64,000 bases of DNA from Nereocystis luetkeana (taxonomy: Eukaryota > Sar > Phaeophyceae > Laminariales > Laminariaceae). How positions within the stretch are numbered: position 1 is the stretch's first letter; every line of letters starts with the position of its first letter. The notes below the pieces were generated by a model. It ran no database searches and was not told the DNA's origin. It was given only the letters and a program-made list of their open reading frames with translations. The position numbers were made by a program, and so were the translations under genes. The stretch is taken from assembly GCA_031213475.1 (NCBI GenBank), contig JARUPZ010000027.1:3714569-3778568 (forward strand), read 5' to 3'. Shown here piece by piece: positions 1 through 9,616 of this stretch.

Positions 1-1321
1 ACAACGGACAGCTCCCCTACGTCCATGCCGTTGTGGTTGGCCTGGTACGAGATGTAGACGTTCCAGAACACGCCCGCAAAGCTGCTCATCGCTGGGCGGC
101 TTAGCACCGGCACGAAGGCCGAGTTCAGCACGCCCACGAGCGGCCAGTAGCATAGGCCGTTCTTGAGGGTGGGCACGAAGTCGTGGGACAGCTTTCGCCG
201 AGCGTCGTCCATCGTCTTGCCTTCCTCGAGCAGAGTCAGCGATGTGAACTGAGACGCCAGCTTTATTTACCGTTTCGGTAACGTGTGGAATGTTTTTTGG
301 CCGGTCGTGTCGGTGGAGGTAACACGCGCGGAGAGGTCATCGGGCGGAGGGGCGGACGAAACCGACGAAGGGAGAAACGCTTGTAATCGTGGGTTGCGGG
401 TATGAAGAGAAAATAGCAGAAAAAGGCGGAAGGCATCAGTCAAGTGTTTTGCGAGAAGTGCGAGGTGTAACTTTTCGTACTACAAGTAGTGTAACTTATT
501 TTACAAGTTTTGATGGTAGCGTGACTTATTGTACTCTCAATTGAACTAGCGGAAAGTCTTGTACTACAAGTAGTGTAACTTCTAGGAAGTACAATTATTC
601 TAGTAGTCACTTTTCAGCTGAGCGGAAACACACGCAAAGAACGCTCGTTGTCGTTCGACGGTACGGTATGATGGGCAGAGATAGACACGCCGATCACCCT
701 CTGCTCCTGGGATTTCAAGCCAAGGCGCGCTCCCGCTATCGCGGCAACAAGCGTTTGCAACCTCAACCCATTTCACGCAAAACACGAGCAGATACATCAT
801 CCCGACAAAGCAAACAGCCGTGGGGCCACAAAAACGTCCAAAATAGTTGGGTCACCCCGGCCAGAACCAACGAAATAGCCGGATAAAGCTTGCCCAAAGT
901 CCGAGTGATACCCAAAATAACCTTGCAAGAGCTGCGCCTACGTTGTCGAGGGCAAACTACTTGGAAATCGTTCGGAATGTTAGTCTTCCCCGAGAAAAAG
1001 AAGGCTATGAGATCAAACACTATGTACTGCTGTATCCGTCTTCGGGCAGTAGCAATCGTGTACCGTTGAGCGACTAATAACGGCGCGTTCCGAGGGTTTC
1101 CCTCACCATCGGAGGCAGGACGGCGATCGACACCCCCATTTTTGTCAGGATGGCCCGCCAGGACGTCCCCGGGGCCAAGCGCTCGGCGAACATGTTCCAC
1201 GCCAAGCTCATGGGCGTCAACACAAACGCGCCCGTTATTCCCATCCGCAGCGTGCGGGGGTGGTCCACGACGAACGGCGTTCCAGCGTTGACCGACTCCA
1301 TCGCCTGGCACCCAAGGTCCC
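1..1321 (-). CDS. Mpv17/PMP22-family membrane protein, partial (3' exons)
   Basis: Two exons on the minus strand: 1321-1107, then 248-1, running off the window. The upstream exon starts after a CTGCAG acceptor and opens with GDLGCQ, matching the GDxxxQ signature of the Mpv17/PMP22 family. It ends at VLPPM before a GTGAGG donor. The next exon begins after CTCAG in the same phase and carries the family's C-terminal pattern: a basic and acidic linker (LLEEGKTMDDARRKL), then FVPTLKNGLCYWPLVGVLN, a second FVPVLSR and W-N-V-Y-I-S-Y. Family members are small four-helix proteins of the inner mitochondrial, peroxisomal or plastid membrane, proposed as channels; the exact role here cannot be told. The first exon, encoding helix 1, was not found between 1322 and about 4000. 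Family assignment is good; targeting is unknown. Confidence 0.8.
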
Positions 1322-3940
1322 CTGCAGCGATGAAAAGATAGAGCGAAACGACGTATAAATACACACAAGCTTGAAAATCTGAGTTCGACGTATTCAATCG
1401 GCCGGAGTCGCAGCTGACGGTCTGTTTGCATAAATAAAGGATTCTATACAAACACACTCCACAAATCAATTCGTGCCGCGACCATTAGTGTAAAGCCTTC
1501 GGAAGCGTTTTTCGACGAAAGATGAAGCCGTCACAATATGCCCCCCCCCCTCCCCCTGGTGGCCCGAAAAGCAATTGCCGGACCCCACGTACAGCTGTTG
1601 GCCCCCACTATTAGTTATACGTTTAAATTTCGGCGATGACGTTATGATTGTTTAACGCACTATCCGCGATGTTCGAAGATGCTGGGAAAACGCCCCGGGG
1701 GAAACCCTCGCGCAGTAAAGTCGACACGTGAGCTAGCATTCCTCCCGCGGCAGGTGGGGAGCAGAGGGGGCGCTGGATAGAACGCGTGTTAAAAGGCATA
1801 TTCACATTCAGACATCTGAGGGGGGGGAGCGGGGGGGGGGGCATTCAGAGCGCACATTCTCGATAGCTAAACTACGCGCACGGAGCGTAGGGAGCTGAGA
1901 GAGACCTCCGCACGCTCTAGAATCAAGGCATGAGAGTACTCGAGAATTTCTCCCTCTGTACCCGTTTGAAGCGGCACACGTTCCATTTCACCGTGCCTTG
2001 TGATCGTGCTGTTGTACTGCTGTACGTGAAGAAGATGCATCGCACGAACACAATATATCGCGATATTTATATGTACTCTGGGGGTGCTGATTGAGTACTG
2101 GACGATGCCTACGCAAAGGGAGACCAAATTCGCACGAGCACCTAGCGACGTATTTCCAGAGTTTCCCATTGAACGCCCGGATGATGGAAACATAACCATC
2201 ACCGCCGTTACATATGGGGGAGGTGCAGTCATGTCATGCATGGATGGCCGTAGTTACGGGGGTGCATCGTACACGTGGAGCTATTGCAGCACATCTCTTG
2301 GTCGGGCGCATACTTTTTCTGTGATTTGCATGTTGCAAATGCTTGTCGACACTGTCGAGCACGTGGTCACAGGAAAGCAAACAGTAACTCTCTGACAGTA
2401 ATACACGTACGGGTACGGGACTTCGAGGGCCGCAGTTCCGTTTTCGGGAAAAAACTCTCAAATTCCAAGTAGTTTTTCCCCAAAACGGGATTTTGCAGTA
2501 CTACAAGGGCAAAAAAGTTTTTGCCTACGTAGCCATCTTGGTCCTTTGTGTGCGAGCCGCTTGCGAAGAGCTGGCGTTCCGGAATACGGGGGTCGACGAT
2601 GGCCGCCCCGCTCGGGGGACCGTTGTGACTCATGGGCTTACATACAGCAGCACGCGCGTGGAACAGACATTCTACGCGATAAATTCCACATATTAATAGT
2701 ACGTATTACGTCCGTAGGCTTTCTCGACCAGGGTTAATAAAAGCACGAAAACCATCGGCACTGCGTCATATTTTTTCCCCTGCTGAATTAACGCCTGTGA
2801 TCAGCATTTGTGCGTTGCAGCTTCGCCTCCAGTATCGGGCTCGCACTGCTCTTGGTTCGCTTCAAGGTATTCAATATTACGCCACTGGAGAAAAATCGCG
2901 GGGGCGCCCTCTTGCCGGGTCCGGGTCTGGATGGGTTCCTCGAATCCGCTGGTGGGTAAGCCAGCCATTTCTGTCCCGACACCATGCAGGCAACAGTACA
3001 CGCAGCGGGCTGCACAATGCGCTCCCAAAAGTGGCTTCGGCTGTAGTACAGTCAAGCCTTATTTTACTTGGAAAAAACTACAGTAAGGTGAGGTGTAGGG
3101 TAACGAGGAGCGCGGGAGAGCTCTTTCCGCCACACCGACACATCGAGCGAAAAACACGAAAGCGGAAGCGTCAGCATTGTGCGGAACAACGCCAACCACT
3201 TGAAACCCGTTTGTATCTTGTCGACAGTTCTTCTATTCACAGAGTATGGGATGAAAGAGTGGACACACTCCCACGGAGGTGCTTCCGCTCAGTTGGTGAA
3301 ACAGCCCCAGAGTGGTGACATCTCGTGCATGTCGCCTACTCTGTGTTATTTTCTCCGGCGATAAAAAAAATAACAAGCTACGTACGTACTTCGAAGTATA
3401 CGTTCTGTGGCTTTCATGGACTACACCAGTAGTACCATGTGATATATACTCTCACATAATATCCAGCATATATTTCAATATGTTGTGCCAGTGGGGTGGG
3501 TGGGTGGAGTCTCAACTCATCCTCTTGGTGCTTTCTTCGTTCGAAGAAGAAGCAAAGGCTTGCTAAGTGATCTATCTGCAGCGTCAGACTGCCGAGGATG
3601 AGGCCTCCCCTCGAGACGGGGATAGGGGATCGTTTTCGACTTTCCTCGATCTCCTTCTGCGAGGATCCCAGACGATGCTAAGCACCCTGTCAAGATGGCA
3701 AGTGGCAAGTCTTCAGACTTGAAACTTAAAAAACACCGTATGAAATGGATAGATATAAATAATGACGCACAAGCCGAGGTCGTTCGGAACAGTATTTTTT
3801 CTTGTTACGACACCCCACGCCAAAAAAGTCAGAACGGAAAAGAAAACGGAGTGCTCTGATCACAGCATGATTTAGGAGAAATCAAATTATTTTTCGAGTT
3901 TAATTTCCAATTTTTAAAAATCTTACCTAATACTTTCGGG
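1322..3940. other. Gene-poor stretch upstream of the Mpv17-like exons
   Basis: No exon could be supported. It should hold the intron and missing 5' exon of the Mpv17-like gene, but no convincing helix-1 sequence was found. It holds G-rich tracts near 1820-1845 and one copy of a palindromic MITE at 2432-2498. Confidence 0.5.
2432..2498. mobile_element. Short palindromic MITE, copy P1
   Basis: Inverted arms of the form GCAGTYCCGTTTTSGGGA flank a centre containing CAAATTCCAAGTAGTTT. The same palindrome recurs at 17424-17473 and 21223-21305, so it is a small dispersed inverted-repeat element and not a chance hairpin. No coding capacity. Confidence 0.65.
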
Positions 3941-3946
3941 TTTGCA

Positions 3947-4092
3947 CCCACCAATATACCAGCGCAGTCCCATCAACCAATGATTCCCGAGACTGATTTG
4001 GAGCGGTAAGGACCCACCAATCAACATACCAGCGCAGTCCCACAAACCTATGACTCCCGAGACTGTTCTGGAGCGGTAGCGACCCACCAATA
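3947..4092. repeat. Two tandem copies of a ~70-bp unit
   Basis: Two adjacent copies share CCACCAAT, ATACCAGCGCAGTCCCA, CCGAGACTG and GGAGCGGTA in the same order. CCCACCAAT and GACTCCCGA also occur in the larger array at 5283-6520, so the two may be distantly related satellites. Confidence 0.7.
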
Positions 4093-4127
4093 ATGTACCA
4101 CCGTTGGGTGTGCCGGGTTCTATTATC

Positions 4128-4791
4128 CGTGTATATATGTGTGCCTGCTGTTTGTCCAGTCAGCGTGTGTCCCCTGTATGCTGTGTGTTCTGTGTGCTTG
4201 CTGTGTGTGCCGTACGATCTGGGTATTTGGTTCGTGCTGTGTGTGTTTTCTGTGCGCTGTGTGCTGTTTGTGGCTTCTGCTTTGCATCACAGTGTCACGC
4301 AGTCCCGGACCTGCTCTGCCTTCATTTCACACAGAAAGTCTCTGCCTCCGATGCGTTATGCGACACAATTCTCTCTTCTTTTCGTCCCTTTTCTTGTACC
4401 CCGGGGCCGATTATACAGTGCCCGTTGCATTTCCGTTTCATCACGTTTATGGAAACCCCGACCTGTTTGTGCTGCGTTCTATTTTCCGTGGATGTGTGCC
4501 TGCTCTGTGTCCAGTGTTTTCCTTGCGTGCTGTGTGTTCTGTGTGCTTGCTGTGTGCGTCGTACGATCTGGGTATTTGGTTCGTGCTGTGTGTGTTTTCT
4601 GTGCGCTGTGTGCTGTTTGTGGCTTCTGCTGTGCATCACAGTGTCACGCAGTCCCGCACCTGCTCTTCCTTCGATTCACACAGAAACCCCCTCAACGGAT
4701 GCGTATACGATACCTTTCCGTCTCGTTCTTCGTCCCTTTTCTTGTACCCCGGGGCTGATCATACAGTGCCCCTCGCCTTTCCATTTTGATA
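4128..4791. repeat. Tandem duplication of a ~350-bp TG-rich unit
   Basis: Blocks starting near 4130 and 4480 share long identical runs, such as CGTACGATCTGGGTATTTGG at about 4210 and 4560, and CTTTTCTTGTACCCCGGGG at about 4388 and 4738. The first stretches are Cys/Val-rich in every frame because of TGTGTGC-like repetition. All three forward frames are open from about 4139 to 4758. This looks like a consequence of composition, since no frame resembles a protein family. Confidence 0.8.
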
Positions 4792-5282
4792 CGAGTGCAG
4801 GGCGTAGGGTTCGAACGAGCAACCTTGTGGATACCGCTTAGAGGGTTCTTAGCGCCGCGACAAGGGTACACCGCTGTGTCGAGAGCGCAGAGCCTAAAGG
4901 AGCTGTTCCTAGTACTCCCAGATACTGTCGTGCAGAATAGAGAGGAAGCGAAAACATTCCTCACGGACGCGTTCCAGCCACCGCTAGATGCCATCAAGGC
5001 TCTGCATGACATGCGGGCCGTCGATGTAGACACGGGCGGGAGAATTGTACAAGTATGCCACGTTGTGGAATTCCAGCAGGCCCTACTTGAGCCCTGAACT
5101 CTGGACTGGAGTATGGACAACTTTTGCACAACCACCGGGCACGTACGCGCTTAACTCGTGAAAAATACTTTGGGGCGTCAAAATATCCGAGAACGGACTA
5201 ACGCCGAGATTTCCCGCGTTCAGGTCACATGGTCAACAAAAACAGCGTGCTCGCTGCGCGTTCGCCAGGGCACTAGCTGTGA

Positions 5283-6520
5283 CTTTGATCCCACCAACGC
5301 ACGACTCCCGCAAACCTATTTCGCGCCGAAACTCGCCACCAAAAAACGCTATGACTTCGCTCCCACCAATACACGAATCCCACAAACCCATCTTCTCGCC
5401 AACGCCAGCCACCGTGTGACTCCGCTCCCACCTACACCCGACTCCCGAGAACCACCTTCTCGCAAAAGTGAGCCACCAAAACGCTGTGATTTTCTTCCCA
5501 CCAACCGCTGACTCCCGAAAACCAAATTCTCGCCGAAGCGAGCCACCAAAGCGCCCTGACTTCGATCCCACCAACACACGACTCCCGGAAACATCTTCTC
5601 GAATAAGCGAGCCACCAAAACACTCTGACTTTGCTCCCATCAACACCCGACTCCCGAAAACTAATTTCGCGCCGAAACGGCTTCGCTCCCACTTAGGGTC
5701 GATCTTAACGACACGTATTGTATTTCGTTTTTCCTGAAATTTCGGCATTTCACCAAATTCAGCGAGGGTTGAATCTTACCAGGTATCGAGTAAGTGCCTC
5801 AGTTGGCTGGGGAAATAATCGTCCACCCGGCACAGAACCGTCCCTACAGCAGCTGCGCTCGCGGAACCCATGCGTGCGGTGGCCCTACTGTCATCGGCCT
5901 GACTCGTAGGCAGGTGTCGGTGCCTTGGGGAGTGAAATCCATCACCAACTCGTCACGCTACAACGCCCAACGCTTGCCCAAAGCGACAAAGTCTCAGCTA
6001 TTGCCGTCACCGAGCTCAGTCGGTCGGCCACCTCGGTGCGGTCACCTTGTTAACTCGGCCACGAGAGCCCAGAAAGCTATTGCGCCTTCTGCGTTCGGCC
6101 ATGACTTGCGAATTACCTCAGGAACGACCCCTGTCAGCTCTGTGCGCTCGCTAGTGGTGGCACAGCTCGAGCGGTGGGGCTGCCCGATCCTCTACGGCCT
6201 TGTACCTAAATTTCCTGAAGAACCCTAAAAACTTCAAGACGTCATTTTTCGGGGTCGGAGTTTTTTGGCTTTTCCCGAAAAAATTTCGGGAAAATACTGA
6301 AAAAAACTGAAAAACTGCCCTCGTTAAGATTGACCCTTACACACGACTCCCGATAACCACCTTCTCGCCAAAGCGAGCCACCAAAACCCTGTGACTTCGC
6401 TCCGACGAACACGTCTCCCGGAAACCATCTTCTCGCCAAAGCGAGCCACCAGAAGGTGGCTTCGCTCCGTCTCCCGGAAGCCATCTTCTCGTCAAAGCGA
6501 GCCACCAAAACACTGTGACA
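5283..6520. repeat. ~70-bp minisatellite array, split in two by an insertion
   Basis: About six units lie at 5283-5692 and nearly three more at 6340-6520. Each unit holds CTTCGCTCCCACCAACAC, GACTCCCG, a variable AACC, TTCTCGCC and AAGCGAGCCACCAAAAC in that order. The break falls mid-unit (CTCCCAC before, CACACGACTCCCG after), so the two blocks were one array before the element at 5696-6336 inserted. Long minus-strand frames here are repeat artefacts rich in Gly, Val and Ser. Confidence 0.88.
5696..6336. mobile_element. Harbinger-like non-autonomous DNA transposon with TTA duplication
   Basis: Termini are GGGTCGATCTTAACGA at the left and, inverted, GGGTCAATCTTAACGA at the right. TTA flanks both ends (5693-5695 and 6337-6339). 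A TWA target duplication plus termini beginning GGG is the known pattern of PIF/Harbinger and Tourist-type elements. The 641-bp interior has no transposase. A 107-bp relative with the same ends lies at 50532-50638. Confidence 0.8.
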
Positions 6521-8500
6521 TGACACTTCCAATCCACCCTTCTCCAGTCAATGTATTGTTTCCAATTTTGGATCACCTGTCTCTAGAGACCCCCTCCTCC
6601 TGTCCGACCCGGTGGGGTGTCGAAAAAAGACTGTTCCGGGCGCCCCCGCACAAGCAGTGTTATTTTCTACTTTGATATTGTACTTAGATTGTCCGCTGGT
6701 CCCCCCTGTCCGGTAACAACAGGTTGAGATTCCTTCGTCAAAACGGACCGAGAGCCCTCTTCTAAGGTAGGAAATCGTATCGTATGACGGTACATACACA
6801 CACAGCTTGCAAAGAAGAGTTTCGATCAAATTCTCGATCTGTGCTGTTTTTTTGTTTTGTAAATACAGCTTGCAAAGTAGTATTCAATCAGACGAACTCA
6901 CAGCTGACGTCTATTTAATAATTAACAATAATACGATACAACAGATTTAGAGGTTCACTACAGAGTACGTACCGCACCTCTCAGGAAGCGCTTGGTCGAT
7001 CTCCATCAGGATCGCTGACTTCAGAATGGATAGTGGGGCAGGTAGGTGATTGTACTAAAAAATTGAAAAAAAAACTATACGAACACATCACAAGCAAATA
7101 AAGAGAGGAGGAGAGGTTCGGGTACTTGGTTGGACAAATATAAGAAGAGAGATGAGAGGAGAGAGGTTCGGGTACTCGGTACTCGGTCGGACAAATCAAC
7201 CATGGCGTACTCGTACAGCAGTATTATACTTCTATAGTGTATCCCAACCGGCAAAAAAAAGATTCAGCACATGGTCGGATCTCGTAAAACGTCACGGTCA
7301 CACGTCCTCGGTCTTAGGTGGAACTACAGCAGTAGAGAGTGCATACCTGGTACATCATACCTGGTACGTACATACTCGTACAGGACTTTTTGCTGCATGA
7401 AAATTGAACTGAATAGCGGAGAACGCGAGACCGTGAGTTAAACCTTCAATTAATTTCGACGAGCAGAGGCAGTTTTGAACCCTTTGCGCGATAAAAATGA
7501 AGGCACGTACGAGGGGGGAGAAGGGGCGAGACCTGTGACAACGGCTTGTCCTGAAGATCGCTGAGGGTACTCGTACTCTCGTTGCTGGTACTGCTGTCAG
7601 CTGGAAAGAAAGTAAAAGAAGTGATGACAAAGAAATGAATAAACAAAAAGTCGGCGGAATAGCTATGAACAAATCCACCCGCTTGTTTGTTTTTTGTCGT
7701 CGTGACGTCGTGATGGAAGGCGGGGAGAGTACATCATCCTCACATCAGGTCCTACCACGGGCAAACGGGGACTCAGAAACGAGCGCGCTACAGAGCGGGA
7801 ACGTCTTGGGGTTGTCTTAGTGGAGCAGGTACAAACCCATGGCTCGAGCACGGCGAAAAAACTTGAAAAACAATCCGATCCAGGATAGAGAAGGAAATCC
7901 AAACACACCAAACTCAACCGGCAAACGACGTATGACACCAGGTATGATGTGTCATGATAGACTGCTATACAACCGTAGTAGGTAGAGCTCTACGTAGAGC
8001 TCGCTACAGACAGCCGTAACGCACGCAACACAAGGACCTGGGATAGAACTTCTGACCGAAGCCCGTACGATATAAGCACCGGTGTTTCAACTCATGTGTC
8101 GCCCGAGGCAGTCGAAACCCTGCTCTGTAGGTTGGTACAGCAGTAGACACGTAATCGTACCCATCGTATAGCCCAGCAGGAACCGTCGCACTCACCTAAC
8201 ATCATCGCTCCCGCCACGAGCGACACGCTCTTGAGCGCCTGTGGTCCCGAAAGGGACGGGGTGGCCTTAGCCACTGCAGAGGTTATTCGTACCGCCATAG
8301 ATTTGTAGTCGGGAGGCCGAGCCTTCACGATCACTACGTACTGTCAAGGAGAGCGGCAAGTGCCGCTAACGAAGTGCACACGTACTCAACTTATTTTTTA
8401 TTAATTTCTTCTTATTTTATGGTCAAAGGAGTTCGACTCACTGCGTGGCCTTGTGTAGCCGGGCTTGAACCATGCCACCGCAGAGGCGTAGCATGCAGTC
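6521..8500. other. Intergenic region before the carrier gene
   Basis: No gene recognised. A roughly 60-bp AG-rich duplication containing GAGAGGTTCGGGTACT lies at about 7108-7195. A 5'-truncated SINE-A copy lies at 7419-7640. Several TACCTGGTA and ACTCGTAC words occur. Confidence 0.5.
7419..7640 (+). mobile_element. SINE-A, 5'-truncated copy
   Basis: It matches the body of the full SINE-A copy at 37193-37522: GACGAGC, TTTGCGCGATAAAA, AAGGCACGTAC, GGGGAGAAGG, CCTGTGACAACGGCTTGTCC and the final AAAGTAAAAGAAGTGATG. The tRNA-like head is missing. Confidence 0.75.
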
Positions 8501-9616
8501 ATGACCGGAAAGCTACGAGGCGAGAAGAAGAGCGTGGGGGCATTCTATTGTGTATACGTGAGGATGGGAGGATACTTAGCCCAAGGGGTAGGTACATGTC
8601 TTTTCACCGACAGTGATGGCGTGAGCGCCAGACGAGAACGCCCACTGCCTTCTGCCGTGAGATGTGACCCACCTCATCGCCATCGCCGTGTGAGGCAACG
8701 CGCCAAGGGCGCTAGCAGCTGCGCTACGGCAACAGCGGTAGTGTTATGTTGTCTCTTAGGAAGCACCCTGCCAAATGCAGCTTGTGCTGCCACAGCTAGA
8801 GGCGTGATCAGCAGCGATTCCGCTGCGGTAGCGTTCATCGCGGCAGCAGCCAAGACCCGGCCTTCCTTCCTTCAATCCTCGTTGGTGTCGCAAGCCCCTT
8901 CTCCCTCCGAGTGTCGTTGCAAGGCCTTGACCGGTCGGTACTTCGGCAGCGCCTCTTCAACCTCTGCCGGCACAACGACGAACGAATTCCATCCTCGACG
9001 TGGAAGTAGTGCACTGGGTAGCCAGTCTTTGCATCGTGACTCAAAGGGCCTCACGACCGCGATGCGGCTGTCCTTGGACGCCAACGCACCGCGAGATCCC
9101 TTCCTAGGCACCCCCTCCCAAGCTGAGCCCACGCCGGACTCGTCAGAAACCCGAACCACAGGACCACCATCGGCACGACGGCCACCACCACCACCACCAC
9201 CACCACCACCACCGCACCCGCTCTCAGGCAGGGCGGCACCAGAGACGAGGCTGGGCTTCCTCAGGCAGAGCTCTCTAGTCGCGCTCCTGGCAGGGGCTGC
9301 CACATCCGGCCTGATTGTGCCCGGCCGACCAGCAGCGGCAGCCGGCTCCGCGTCGTCATCAACATCCCGACCACCGAGTGCTTCTGGAGCGGGGAGGGAG
9401 GCGTCAACAGGCGGCGACATGGTCTGGTTGGACGAGGACAGTGGCACTGTGTCCTCCAGGCTCTCGCAGGTGGACGAGACGTACGGGCAAGGATTTGTCG
9501 CGTACCTAGCGAGGTTTTTGCTCAACTACGACGAGGGGTGTCGAGAGTACTTCGACTGCAAGCTCGACGTGCTGGTGCCGAAACTGGACGGGAGCCACGT
9601 CTGGAACGAATTTCGG
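8501..9616 (+). CDS. Leader exon of the carrier gene (exon 1)
   Basis: It encodes 372 residues with no carrier motif. Order: basic start; Arg/His-rich segment (about 54-68); hydrophobic core VVLCCLLGSTL (80-90) followed by A-C-A; Ser/Thr/Ala-rich transit-like stretch (100-225); polyproline tract; TRLGFLRQSSLVALLAG (249-265), then GLIVPGRPAAAAGS; then folded-looking sequence YGQGFVAYLARFLLNYDEG. A signal-like core, a Ser/Ala-rich transit segment and a second hydrophobic segment with an alanine cleavage-like end resemble proteins sent into complex plastids. The first core is about 75 residues in, so the true start may differ. The donor is CGG|GTACGT. Confidence 0.6.

Noticed and set aside
4786-5097. 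103-codon forward frame after the 350-bp duplication
   Set aside because: GGGTTCGAAC at its start looks like an inverted tRNA B box, and the peptide shows no family similarity. Neither a gene nor a tRNA could be supported.
5693-5699. TTAGGG at an element border as a telomere-like site
   Set aside because: Single occurrence formed by the TTA duplication plus the GGG element end; no tandem telomere repeats.
5233-5748. 171-codon minus frame and overlapping frames
   Set aside because: Repeat translation of the 70-bp minisatellite; the unit length only happens to avoid stops.
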